From positions 124,001 to 188,000 of the forward strand of contig NZ_JACBFD010000044.1 of the NCBI RefSeq assembly GCF_013391405.1: DNA of 64,000 nucleotides, in the 5' to 3' direction. The stretch comes from Staphylococcus sp. GSSP0090 (GTDB lineage: Bacteria; Bacillota; Bacilli; Staphylococcales; Staphylococcaceae). Every line of letters begins with the position of its first letter. The stretch's first letter is position 1. Under the pieces are notes generated by a model that was not told the DNA's origin, ran no database searches, and saw only the letters and a list, made by a program, of their open reading frames with translations. This document shows positions 53,066 to 61,595 of the stretch, piece by piece. The position numbers were made by a program, and so were the translations under genes.

Positions 53066-53132
53066 AGTATAGAGCCAAAATTTTAAAGAAAGATGTACAC
53101 CTTTGTTTTTGAGATTTTAAACACACAAGTGC

Positions 53133-54410
53133 TTATTTTTTATGCTGTGATTGATTAATATTATCAAACACTGTTTTAAATTGTTGTTCACTTTTTGAAG
53201 TTGTTTTTGGTTCATAGTATATTCGATTTTTCAATTTATCTGGTAGGTATTGTTGTGTGACAAAACCATTTTCGTAATTGTGAGGATATTTATAGCCGAT
53301 GGAGCGGCCAAGCTCTTTTGCACCTGCATAATGACCATCTTTTAAATGATCCGGAATTTGACCAATATGTCCTTTCCTAATATCAGATAGGGCAGCATCA
53401 ATTGCACTGATGCCTGAGTTTGATTTTGGAGATAAACAAAGTTCTATGACTGCTTGACTTAAAGGGATTCTAGCTTCAGGAAAGCCTAATCTTTCGGCTG
53501 ATTCAATCGCAGCTAATGTACGTTGTCCCGCGCTTGGAGAAGCTAATCCAATGTCTTCAAAACTAATTACTAATAATCTTCTAACGATTGTGGGTAAATC
53601 GCCAGCTTCTATTAAACGGGCAAGATAGTGTAGTGCAGCATTCACATCACTTCCACGGATGGATTTTTGAAAGGCACTCATTACATCATAATGCATGTCA
53701 CCATCTTTATCGCTAACAAAGGCGCCTTTTTGAAGACAATCTTTTGCATCTTGTAAAGTAATATGACGTTGCTCATCAATGGTTTCAGCACTCAATACAG
53801 CAAGTTCTAATGCATTTAGCGCGCTTCTGACATCACCTTGACTTTGGGTTGTAAAATAAGCCATAGCATCTTCATCTACTTTAGGATTGTAGTTAGCTAA
53901 ACCTCTTTCAGAATCATTTAATGCTCTATCCAATGAAATTCTGACATCATTTTCGTCTAGTGGATATAATTCAAAAATTTGTGCACGTGAACGAATCGCA
54001 GGATTGATAGCGTGATAAGGATTTGAAGTCGTTGCACCAATGAGTACAATTTTTCCATTTTCTAAATGTGGTAATAAAAAATCTTGTTTCGCTTTATCCA
54101 AACGATGAATTTCATCTAATAATAAAATGACCTGTCCAGACATTTTTGCTTCTTCTACAATGAGTTGCATATCTTTTTTTGTATTTGTAACAGCATTTAA
54201 CTGTCTGAATTTAAATTGAGTACTTCCTGATATGGCTTTAGCGATACTCGTCTTACCAATACCAGGTGGTCCGTAAAATATCATTGAAGAAAGTCTTTTG
54301 GTTTCTACCATTCTTCGTATAATTCCTTTTGGTCCAACTAAATGTTCTTGAGAAATAATCTCATCAATATTATTTGGACGCATTCTTGAAGCCAATGGTT
54401 CATTTGTCAC
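53133..54410 (-). CDS. rarA: Replication-associated recombination protein RarA (MgsA, YrvN)
   Basis: RarA is an AAA+ ATPase of the clamp-loader group that acts at stalled forks. The 425-residue protein has Walker A GPPGIGKT at residues 47-54, Walker B LLLDEIH around 97-102, sensor 1 GATTSNP and the C-terminal tetramerisation region (YPHNYENGFVTQQYLPD). The start is GTG at 54410 with AAAGGTG upstream. It is divergent from cymR. Confidence 0.95.
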   Translation of the reverse strand: MTNEPLASRMRPNNIDEIISQEHLVGPKGIIRRMVETKRLSSMIFYGPPGIGKTSIAKAISGSTQFKFRQLNAVTNTKKDMQLIVEEAKMSGQVILLLDEIHRLDKAKQDFLLPHLENGKIVLIGATTSNPYHAINPAIRSRAQIFELYPLDENDVRISLDRALNDSERGLANYNPKVDEDAMAYFTTQSQGDVRSALNALELAVLSAETIDEQRHITLQDAKDCLQKGAFVSDKDGDMHYDVMSAFQKSIRGSDVNAALHYLARLIEAGDLPTIVRRLLVISFEDIGLASPSAGQRTLAAIESAERLGFPEARIPLSQAVIELCLSPKSNSGISAIDAALSDIRKGHIGQIPDHLKDGHYAGAKELGRSIGYKYPHNYENGFVTQQYLPDKLKNRIYYEPKTTSKSEQQFKTVFDNINQSQHKK

Positions 54411-54433
54411 AATCTTTCACACCTTTCTTATTC

Positions 54434-54468
54434 TATATTAACTTAAAAAATGATAGAATGTTAATATA
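54434..54468. repeat. 9-bp inverted repeat in the rarA/cymR divergent region
   Basis: TATATTAAC at 54434-54442 and GTTAATATA at 54460-54468 are perfect inverted copies 17 bases apart. They flank a possible cymR -10 (TAGAAT, 54454-54459). This may be an operator, for example for CymR itself, but the repeat is AT-rich and could be chance. Confidence 0.45.
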
Positions 54469-54496
54469 TAGTATTCGAATTAAGTGAGGTAATATA

Positions 54497-54916
54497 ATGA
54501 AAATTTCAACAAAAGGAAGATATGGGTTAACATTAATGATATCGCTTGCCAAAAAAGAAGGTCAAGGGTGTGTTTCATTAAAATCTATAGCAGAAGAAAA
54601 CAATTTAAGTGATCTGTATCTAGAACAATTAGTAGGACCATTGAGAAATGCCGGATTAATTCGAAGTGTTCGTGGTGCAAAAGGCGGTTATCAATTAAGG
54701 GTGCCAGCTGATGAAATTACTGCTGGTGATATTATACGCTTACTTGAAGGACCAATTACCTTTGTGGAAAGCATCGAGTCTGAGCCGCCTGCACAGAAAC
54801 AGCTTTGGATTAGAATGAGAGATGCAGTAAGAGATGTACTTGATAATACATCGTTAAAATATCTAGCTGAGTATAAAGATACAAATAACCTAGACGGCTA
54901 TATGTTTTATATTTAA
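54497..54916 (+). CDS. cymR: Cysteine metabolism repressor CymR (Rrf2 family)
   Basis: CymR, with O-acetylserine thiol-lyase CysK as partner, represses cysteine and sulfur uptake genes. The 139-residue protein has the Rrf2 winged helix (MKISTKGRYGLTLMISLA, LEQLVGPLRNAGLIRSVRGAKGGYQL). Cys25 matches the redox-sensing cysteine of S. aureus CymR; the three-cysteine Fe-S cluster set of IscR is absent. Start ATG 54497 follows GTGAGGT. In Bacillus it lies next to yrvO(iscS)-mnmA; here four extra genes separate them. Confidence 0.93.
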   Translation: MKISTKGRYGLTLMISLAKKEGQGCVSLKSIAEENNLSDLYLEQLVGPLRNAGLIRSVRGAKGGYQLRVPADEITAGDIIRLLEGPITFVESIESEPPAQKQLWIRMRDAVRDVLDNTSLKYLAEYKDTNNLDGYMFYI

Positions 54917-54978
54917 TATGATTGTCATTACTTTTTAAGTGCTTTTAAATTATTTTAGCAAAAAATTTTTATGTGTAT

Positions 54979-55003
54979 GTTTAATTCGTGTTCTTAGTGG
55001 TAT
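54979..55003 (+). promoter_or_regulatory. Sigma-B-type promoter before csbD genes
   Basis: GTTTAA at 54979-54984, a 13-base spacer and TGGTAT at 54998-55003 match the sigma-B consensus (GTTTAA, N12-15, GGGTAT) at 11 of 12 hexamer positions. It lies 31 bases before the first CsbD-type gene, a family known to be under sigma B. Confidence 0.75.
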
Positions 55004-55034
55004 GTATATTATATATCGCAAGGAGGTAATAATT

Positions 55035-55217
55035 ATGGCAGATGAAAATAAATTTGAACAAGCAAAAGGTAATGTGAAAGAAACAGTTGGAAACGTTACT
55101 GATAATAAAGAATTAGAAAATGAAGGTAAAGAAGATAAAACTTCTGGTAAAGCTAAAGAGTTTGTAGAAAATGCAAAAGATAAAGCAAATGATGTTATCG
55201 ACAAATTCAAAAAATAA
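55035..55217 (+). CDS. csbD: CsbD family general stress protein
   Basis: This is a 60-residue hydrophilic protein: [16 protein letters not shown], then [16 protein letters not shown] and a Lys-rich helix, the CsbD pattern. CsbD-like proteins are strongly induced in general stress; the molecular role is unknown. The ATG at 55035 is seven bases after AAGGAGG. A sigma-B-type promoter precedes it and a related shorter gene follows. Confidence 0.88.
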   Translation: MADENKFEQAKGNVKETVGNVTDNKELENEGKEDKTSGKAKEFVENAKDKANDVIDKFKK

Positions 55218-55253
55218 TTCATACTAATTCAATGATATAAAGGAGCGATTTAT

Positions 55254-55418
55254 ATGGCTGAAAATTTCTTTGAAAAAGCAAAAGAAACTGCAAAAACAGT
55301 ATCAGATAAATTAAAAGATACGGATAATGAAAAAGCTAAACAAGCATCTGAACAAATCGATAAATTCACTGGTGGCAGTGACAACGATAATAAAGATGAC
55401 AAAAAAGACGATAAATAA
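55254..55418 (+). CDS. Short Lys/Asp-rich stress-like protein, second of tandem pair
   Basis: A 54-residue frame begins MAENFFEKAKETAKTVSDKL and ends in an Asp/Lys tail (DDKKDDK). It resembles the amphipathic part of its upstream neighbour but lacks the full CsbD pattern. The ATG at 55254 follows AAGGAG, and a strong terminator follows at 55427. It is probably co-transcribed from the sigma-B-type promoter. Function unknown. Confidence 0.78.
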   Translation: MAENFFEKAKETAKTVSDKLKDTDNEKAKQASEQIDKFTGGSDNDNKDDKKDDK

Positions 55419-55426
55419 TGATTTAA

Positions 55427-55468
55427 TAAAAGCACAATTTACTTTCAAAAGTAAATTGTGCTTTTTAC
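55427..55468. terminator. Strong terminator between convergent genes
   Basis: AAAGCACAATTTACTTT pairs with AAAGTAAATTGTGCTTT around a short loop, with A and T runs on both sides. It can serve the csbD pair and the minus-strand gene. Confidence 0.88.
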
Positions 55469-55550
55469 TTTTTACTTCTTTTTTTAATTACAATCCATAT
55501 ACAGCTAATTGCATATGAAATTCAATGTGCATGATAAATAATATACAGTA

Positions 55551-56549
55551 TTATAACGATTCTATAATATGTTTTAATTTACGATAAGATTCCAATTGGG
55601 CATCTTGATCATATATATAACTTATTGCCATTAGTTCATCTATATCACCATGCTCTGCTATAAATGAATTTAATTTAGCTTTGACGGTTTCTTCTGAACC
55701 AATTAATGATTGTGCCATTCTCTGTTTGGCTATCTCATATTCAGTAGGAGTTAATAATCCTCTTAAATCGTCTGTTGGTGGTTGAACAGGCTGCATTCTA
55801 CCTCTAGTTATACTGACCATCACTTGTGCTTGTGTCGTTGATAAATATTCGGCTTGTTCGTCTGTATCTGCAACGATGGCATTCAAACAAACGATGACGT
55901 AGGGTTCACTCAATACTTCTGATGGTTCAAACAATTCTTTATATATTTGTATCGCATCTTTCATTTGTTGAGGTGCAAAGTGTCCAGCAAATACATAAGG
56001 AAGGCCTTTTCGAGCTGCTAAATGTGCTGAGTCAGTTGAAGAACCAAGTATATAGAGTGGTACGTTTTTATTAACGGCAGGGTATGCACGAACATAAGCT
56101 TGTTTATTAGCAGGACCAAAATAAGTTGCTAATTGTTCAACTTCTTCAGGGAATTCATAAACACCATTATGTTGGTCTCTTCTTAGCGCACTAGCTGTCA
56201 TCATATCTGTTCCTGGTGCACGCCCTAAACCAAGATCCACGCGATTTGGAAATACAGTTTCCATTGTCCCAAATTGTTCAGCAACAACTAATGGTGCATG
56301 GTTAGGTAGCATGATACCTCCAGATCCAACGCGTATTTTTGAAGTATGTTCTAAAGTATGTTGAATCAACAAGGCTGTCGCGGAACTGACTAGATTAGGC
56401 GCGTTATGATGTTCTGCAATCCAGTAACGTTCATAATCTAGGGATTCTAATTGTTGTGCTAATGTCACCATATCTTCTATCGCATTTTGGTCACTTTGTC
56501 CTTCGCGTATAGGCACTAAGTTAAGTGCCGATAACTTTAACTCTTTCAT
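55551..56549 (-). CDS. LLM-class flavin-dependent oxidoreductase (luciferase-like)
   Basis: This 332-residue TIM-barrel protein belongs to the bacterial luciferase-like monooxygenase family. It shows [20 protein letters not shown] and [22 protein letters not shown] near the N-terminus, [13 protein letters not shown], and [28 protein letters not shown], as in the single-component subgroup of unknown substrate (YwcH/YvbT-like). The family uses reduced FMN to oxidise small molecules. The ATG at 56549 follows AAAGGAGG on the minus strand. It is divergent from the ABC-F gene and shares with it a 295-base region containing an inverted repeat. Confidence 0.88.
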   Translation of the reverse strand: MKELKLSALNLVPIREGQSDQNAIEDMVTLAQQLESLDYERYWIAEHHNAPNLVSSATALLIQHTLEHTSKIRVGSGGIMLPNHAPLVVAEQFGTMETVFPNRVDLGLGRAPGTDMMTASALRRDQHNGVYEFPEEVEQLATYFGPANKQAYVRAYPAVNKNVPLYILGSSTDSAHLAARKGLPYVFAGHFAPQQMKDAIQIYKELFEPSEVLSEPYVIVCLNAIVADTDEQAEYLSTTQAQVMVSITRGRMQPVQPPTDDLRGLLTPTEYEIAKQRMAQSLIGSEETVKAKLNSFIAEHGDIDELMAISYIYDQDAQLESYRKLKHIIESL

Positions 56550-56586
56550 TATTAACGTATTCCTCCTTTAGATAACTAATATAAAG

Positions 56587-56639
56587 AAGTATAACAGTGG
56601 TTTTTAAACTTGCGTAAGAAATTGCTCACTGTTATACTT
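56587..56639. repeat. 13-bp inverted repeat covering both divergent -10 elements
   Basis: AAGTATAACAGTG at 56587-56599 and CACTGTTATACTT at 56627-56639 are perfect inverted copies with 27 bases between them. Each arm contains TATACT pointing outward from the centre: plus strand at 56633-56638, minus strand at 56593-56588. A regulator binding both arms could control the flavin-enzyme gene and the ABC-F gene together. Confidence 0.7.
56610..56638 (+). promoter_or_regulatory. Candidate promoter of the ABC-F gene
   Basis: TTGCGT at 56610-56615, a 17-base spacer and TATACT at 56633-56638 would start transcription near 56645, leaving a leader of about 200 bases before the ABC-F start. Confidence 0.6.
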
Positions 56640-56677
56640 AATGAAATTAAAACGATAGGTGGCTTAAGAAAAATACT

Positions 56678-56752
56678 ATGGATAATGCTCATAAGGTAAA
56701 TAACAAACGTATTCAAGAAAACAAAACAATTATGGGATATGTCATTGTCTGA
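56678..56752 (+). other. Possible leader peptide frame before the ABC-F gene
   Basis: A 24-codon frame (MDNAHKVNNKR ... MGYVIV, stop TGA) lies in the long leader. AGGTGG at 56657-56662 is 15 bases away, too far for a good site. GGATATG at 56735-56741, inside the frame, can pair with CATATCC at 56815-56821 just before the ABC-F ribosome binding site. The same CATATC can instead pair locally with GATATG at 56808-56813. This resembles attenuation leaders of antibiotic-resistance ABC-F genes, but it is inference. Confidence 0.35.
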
Positions 56753-56844
56753 ATCGTATTTTTATGTAAAAGCACCTTATAACCTTTTGCACGGATTAAT
56801 ATTTAAAGATATGTCATATCCTTATTGAGAGTGAGGAAAATGAT

Positions 56845-58476
56845 ATGTCTTTTTATTTTGCAGAAAAACCCTTTGATCAATTCGGTAAAATATTGATAGA
56901 GGACGTTCATATTAATATTGAATTAGGTGAACACGTGGCAATGATTGGTGACAATGGTGTTGGTAAGTCAACGTTATTAAATGCACTACATTCAAAATAT
57001 GCAACTCAATCTTATTTAATGAAGCAAGACTTAACGCAAGTACTTGATTTAACAGCGATGGACTATATCATTAAGATATTTCCTGAAGTTGCAACATTGA
57101 AAGCACAAATTGTAATTGATTATGACAAGATAAGTGATTATATTGCTTTAAATGGTTATGAGATTGAACAAAAAATTATTACTACGGCAAAACGTTTCAA
57201 TATAAGTGAACAAGATTTAGATAAACCAATACGCTTATTGAGTGGTGGTCAACAAACGAGCGTTGCATTAATTAGAGCATTTATATCTGAAAAACCACTC
57301 ATCATTTTAGATGAACCTACAAATCATCTTGATCAAGCAATGTTAGATAATTTAATTTTAGAAATGAATCAATTAAAGCAAACCATAATTTATGTTTCAC
57401 ATCATCGTGGTTTTATAAATCAAACTGCAAGTCATATTTATGAAATTACTGAAAAATCATCGAGGAAGTTTCAAGGTAACTATGATCAGTTTAATACAAT
57501 AAAACAATTAGAATTTCGAGCCCAAAAAAATGCTTATGACAAGCAACAAAGAGAAATCAAGGCGTTAGAAGATTCAATTAAGCGCGTGAATGAATGGCAT
57601 GCATCTGCAAAAGCTACGACGAGTGTGCGTGATCCAAAACAACAAAAACGACTTAGTAAACTAGCCAAAAAAGCAAAGGTAAAAAATGCACAACTAACAC
57701 ATAAATTAAATGAAAAACAATTTACAATGCCAGATGAAGAGGATAGAAACTTTCATTTTAACGATGAACAATCAATCCGTAATCGGGCGTTAGTGAAATT
57801 AGAAGATGTAGCTATAAGTATTGACCAACAAGTAATATATAAGAAAGCAAATTTTGAAATCAAAAAGGATGAACATATTTTATTAACTGGGCCGAATGGT
57901 AGTGGCAAATCATTACTTATTGCACTTATAAGACAACAGCTTATACCAGATGAAGGTACAGTTTATGTAACACCATCTTTAAAAATTGCTTATTTTGATC
58001 AACAAAATAATAATTTGATTTACACACACTCTCCATTAGATATGGTCATGTCTATAAAGGAAATGACTCGTAGTCATGCTCAAACTATATTGGCTTCGTT
58101 TGGTTTTGATAATGTCAAAATACAACAACCCATTCGTACTTTATCGATGGGTGAAAAAAGCAGATTGCAATTTGTACTATTATTTTTTTCAAACGCCAAC
58201 TTGCTCATTTTAGATGAACCAACGAATTACTTTGATATTTCGACACAAGATTTAATTTTAAATATGTTAAATCAATTCAAAGGACAAGTATTCATCGTTA
58301 CACATGATTCGTATTTGCAAAAACATTTTGATGCAACACATTGGGTTGTGAAAAATAAACAATTACTTAATGTTACAATGAATAGTGAACAAAAGATTAA
58401 TACGCAAAACACCTTAGAATTATTAGATGATTTCAAAGATATAGATGAAAATGGACATTATGAAACAGACGACTAG
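56845..58476 (+). CDS. ABC-F family ATPase
   Basis: This 543-residue protein has two ABC domains and no membrane segment. Domain 1: Walker A GDNGVGKS 35-42, signature LSGGQQ near 132-137, Walker B with DEPTNHLD from 156. Domain 2: Walker A GPNGSGKS 349-356, signature LSMGEKSR 433-440, Walker B with DEPTNYFD from 457. A Lys-rich helical linker of about 100 residues joins them (near 217-320). ABC-F proteins act on ribosomes: some are housekeeping factors and some protect against macrolide, lincosamide, streptogramin or pleuromutilin drugs. The size and linker allow either; I cannot assign a named resistance gene. The ATG at 56845 is eight bases after GAGG. Confidence 0.88.
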   Translation: MSFYFAEKPFDQFGKILIEDVHINIELGEHVAMIGDNGVGKSTLLNALHSKYATQSYLMKQDLTQVLDLTAMDYIIKIFPEVATLKAQIVIDYDKISDYIALNGYEIEQKIITTAKRFNISEQDLDKPIRLLSGGQQTSVALIRAFISEKPLIILDEPTNHLDQAMLDNLILEMNQLKQTIIYVSHHRGFINQTASHIYEITEKSSRKFQGNYDQFNTIKQLEFRAQKNAYDKQQREIKALEDSIKRVNEWHASAKATTSVRDPKQQKRLSKLAKKAKVKNAQLTHKLNEKQFTMPDEEDRNFHFNDEQSIRNRALVKLEDVAISIDQQVIYKKANFEIKKDEHILLTGPNGSGKSLLIALIRQQLIPDEGTVYVTPSLKIAYFDQQNNNLIYTHSPLDMVMSIKEMTRSHAQTILASFGFDNVKIQQPIRTLSMGEKSRLQFVLLFFSNANLLILDEPTNYFDISTQDLILNMLNQFKGQVFIVTHDSYLQKHFDATHWVVKNKQLLNVTMNSEQKINTQNTLELLDDFKDIDENGHYETDD

Positions 58477-58536
58477 AAAATTAAATTATATGGTGCTATT
58501 ATAGGAACATTGATAAAAATTTAAGGAGTGTCAAAC

Positions 58537-59679
58537 ATGGAAGTATATGCAGATTATGCTGCAACAACACCCGTCAAACAAGAAGTTATTGATAAAATGA
58601 TGGAAGTCTATTCAGTACATTTTGGTAATCCGTCATCCATTCACAGCATGGGAAGAGACGCTAGAAAATATTTAGATGATGCGCGTCGTACGATTGCCAA
58701 GTCATTTAATGCCAAACCAAGTGAAATCATCTTTACAAGTGGCGCTACTGAATCTAATAATACTGCAATTAAGGGTATTGCATATGAACATATGCATAGG
58801 GGCAATCACATCATAACTACTAAGATTGAGCATCATTCTGTACTTCATGTATTTGAACAACTCGAAAAAGAAGGTTTCGACGTTACTTATTTAGATGTTG
58901 ATAAAGAAGGACTGGTTGACCTTGACCAATTAAGACATGCGCTTACAGAAGAAACTATTTTGGTTTCAATTATGTTTGTTAATAATGAAATTGGAACTGT
59001 TGAACCTATGTACGATATTGAAGAAATTATCTCAGGTACCAATGCATTATTCCATGTTGACGCAGTTCAAGCGATTGGGCACTTAGAAATTGATTTCCAC
59101 GATTTTAATATGGATGCTATGAGTATTAGCGCACATAAATTCGGCGGGCCAAAAGGTGTTGGTGTACTCTTGCTTAAAGAAGATACCAAATTGAAATATC
59201 AACAATTAGGTGGCGAACAAGAAGCAAAACGCAGAGCCGGTACTGAAAATGTGCCACAAATTGTAGGTTTAGCGGAAGCAATCAAGTTAGCAGATGAACA
59301 TAGAGATGAAAATAATGTCCATCTTATGAATTTAAAGAATTTATTTTTAGTGTCATTACAAGAACGATCAGTTCCTTTCGAACTTAACGGTTCTATGACA
59401 GATGCTACGGGACATATCGTTAATCTGTATTTACCATTTATAGATGTCGAAACGATGCTTACATTATTAGATTTATCAAATATTTATGTGGCTTCAGGAT
59501 CAGCATGCACTGCAGGAACAACGACGCCATCACATGTATTACAAGCAATGTACAGTGATGATGAACGTGCTAAACATTCAGTGAGATTCAGTTTTAATGA
59601 ACAAACGACCGAGCAAGAAGTTAAATATATAGTTTCAGAAATTCATAAAATATATCACAAATTTAGGGAGGAAGTATAA
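58537..59679 (+). CDS. iscS: Cysteine desulfurase (IscS/YrvO type)
   Basis: This PLP enzyme takes sulfur from cysteine. Beside mnmA it most likely serves tRNA 2-thiouridylation, as YrvO does in Bacillus. The 380-residue protein has YADYAATTPV at the N-terminus, PLP lysine K201 (SAHKFGGPKG) and catalytic C324 (GSACTAGT). The ATG at 58537 follows AAGGAG; an in-frame GTG at 58528 overlaps that site. mnmA starts immediately at the next base. Confidence 0.95.
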   Translation: MEVYADYAATTPVKQEVIDKMMEVYSVHFGNPSSIHSMGRDARKYLDDARRTIAKSFNAKPSEIIFTSGATESNNTAIKGIAYEHMHRGNHIITTKIEHHSVLHVFEQLEKEGFDVTYLDVDKEGLVDLDQLRHALTEETILVSIMFVNNEIGTVEPMYDIEEIISGTNALFHVDAVQAIGHLEIDFHDFNMDAMSISAHKFGGPKGVGVLLLKEDTKLKYQQLGGEQEAKRRAGTENVPQIVGLAEAIKLADEHRDENNVHLMNLKNLFLVSLQERSVPFELNGSMTDATGHIVNLYLPFIDVETMLTLLDLSNIYVASGSACTAGTTTPSHVLQAMYSDDERAKHSVRFSFNEQTTEQEVKYIVSEIHKIYHKFREEV

Positions 59680-60792
<1,113 letters not shown>

Positions 60793-60814
60793 ATATTACA
60801 TTTGAATTTTATTC

Positions 60815-60863
60815 GAAATCGTTAGTACACTATTCAACATAGTAACTAGCGATTTCTTTTTTT
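60815..60863 (+). terminator. Intrinsic terminator after mnmA
   Basis: GAAATCGTTAGT at 60815-60826 pairs with ACTAGCGATTTC at 60845-60856 (one G-U pair), followed by seven T. Confidence 0.88.
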
Positions 60864-60926
60864 GAAATTATTATTTCAAATATACAGGTAAATGTTATAA
60901 TAAGTAGTCAGAAATGAGGGTTAGAA

Positions 60927-61592
60927 ATGAATCAAGAACAAATATATAATTTAATAAAGCAAGGCAATTTTGAAGAAGCACTTAAAGCGTTATTTGATAA
61001 CATAGAAGCAAATCCAAAAGAAGTAGAAAATTACATAAATGCAGGCATTTTATTGGCCGAAGCGGGGGAAGTGGATAAAGCAGAAAAATTCTTTCAACGT
61101 GCAATTACCTTAGATCCACAAAATGGCGCAATTTATTATAATCTTGGAAATGTTTATTACAATGAAGGTCGTTTTAATGAAGCAATCAAATTGTATCAAC
61201 AAGCGCTAAAATTTAATGTAGATCAAGTTGATACTAACTATATGATTGGTATGTCATTTAATCAATTAGAAGCATTTAAAGAGGCTTTGCCCTTTTTAAT
61301 GACTGCGGCAGAACAAGATAACCGTCAAGATGTTGAGGTTCAATTTCAGTATGGACTTGTACTTTGTCATTTAGAAATGTTTGATCATGCGACTAAGCAG
61401 CTCAAGTCGGTGTTAGAGATTGATGATAAACATTCCGATGCATTATATAATTTAGGTTTAGCAACTTATATGCAAACCGAAGACACAGCACAAGCAATTG
61501 CTTACTTTGAAGCTGCTGTTGAAGCTAATCCAGAACATGTTATGAGTCAGCATGCTATAAAAACTTTTAAATCTATCGCAGAGGAGGAATAA
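60927..61592 (+). CDS. Tetratricopeptide repeat protein (YrrB-like)
   Basis: This 221-residue soluble protein consists of about six TPR units, for example EVENYINAGILLAEAGEVDKAEKF-type helices and GAIYYNLGNVYYNEGRFNEA. In Bacillus the TPR protein YrrB lies between mnmA and recD2, and the same order here supports orthology. TPRs mediate protein contacts; the partner is unknown. The ATG at 60927 follows TGAGGG, and a TATAAT at 60896-60901 is the likely -10. recD2 follows by three bases. Confidence 0.88.
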   Translation: MNQEQIYNLIKQGNFEEALKALFDNIEANPKEVENYINAGILLAEAGEVDKAEKFFQRAITLDPQNGAIYYNLGNVYYNEGRFNEAIKLYQQALKFNVDQVDTNYMIGMSFNQLEAFKEALPFLMTAAEQDNRQDVEVQFQYGLVLCHLEMFDHATKQLKSVLEIDDKHSDALYNLGLATYMQTEDTAQAIAYFEAAVEANPEHVMSQHAIKTFKSIAEEE

Positions 61593-61595
61593 CTG

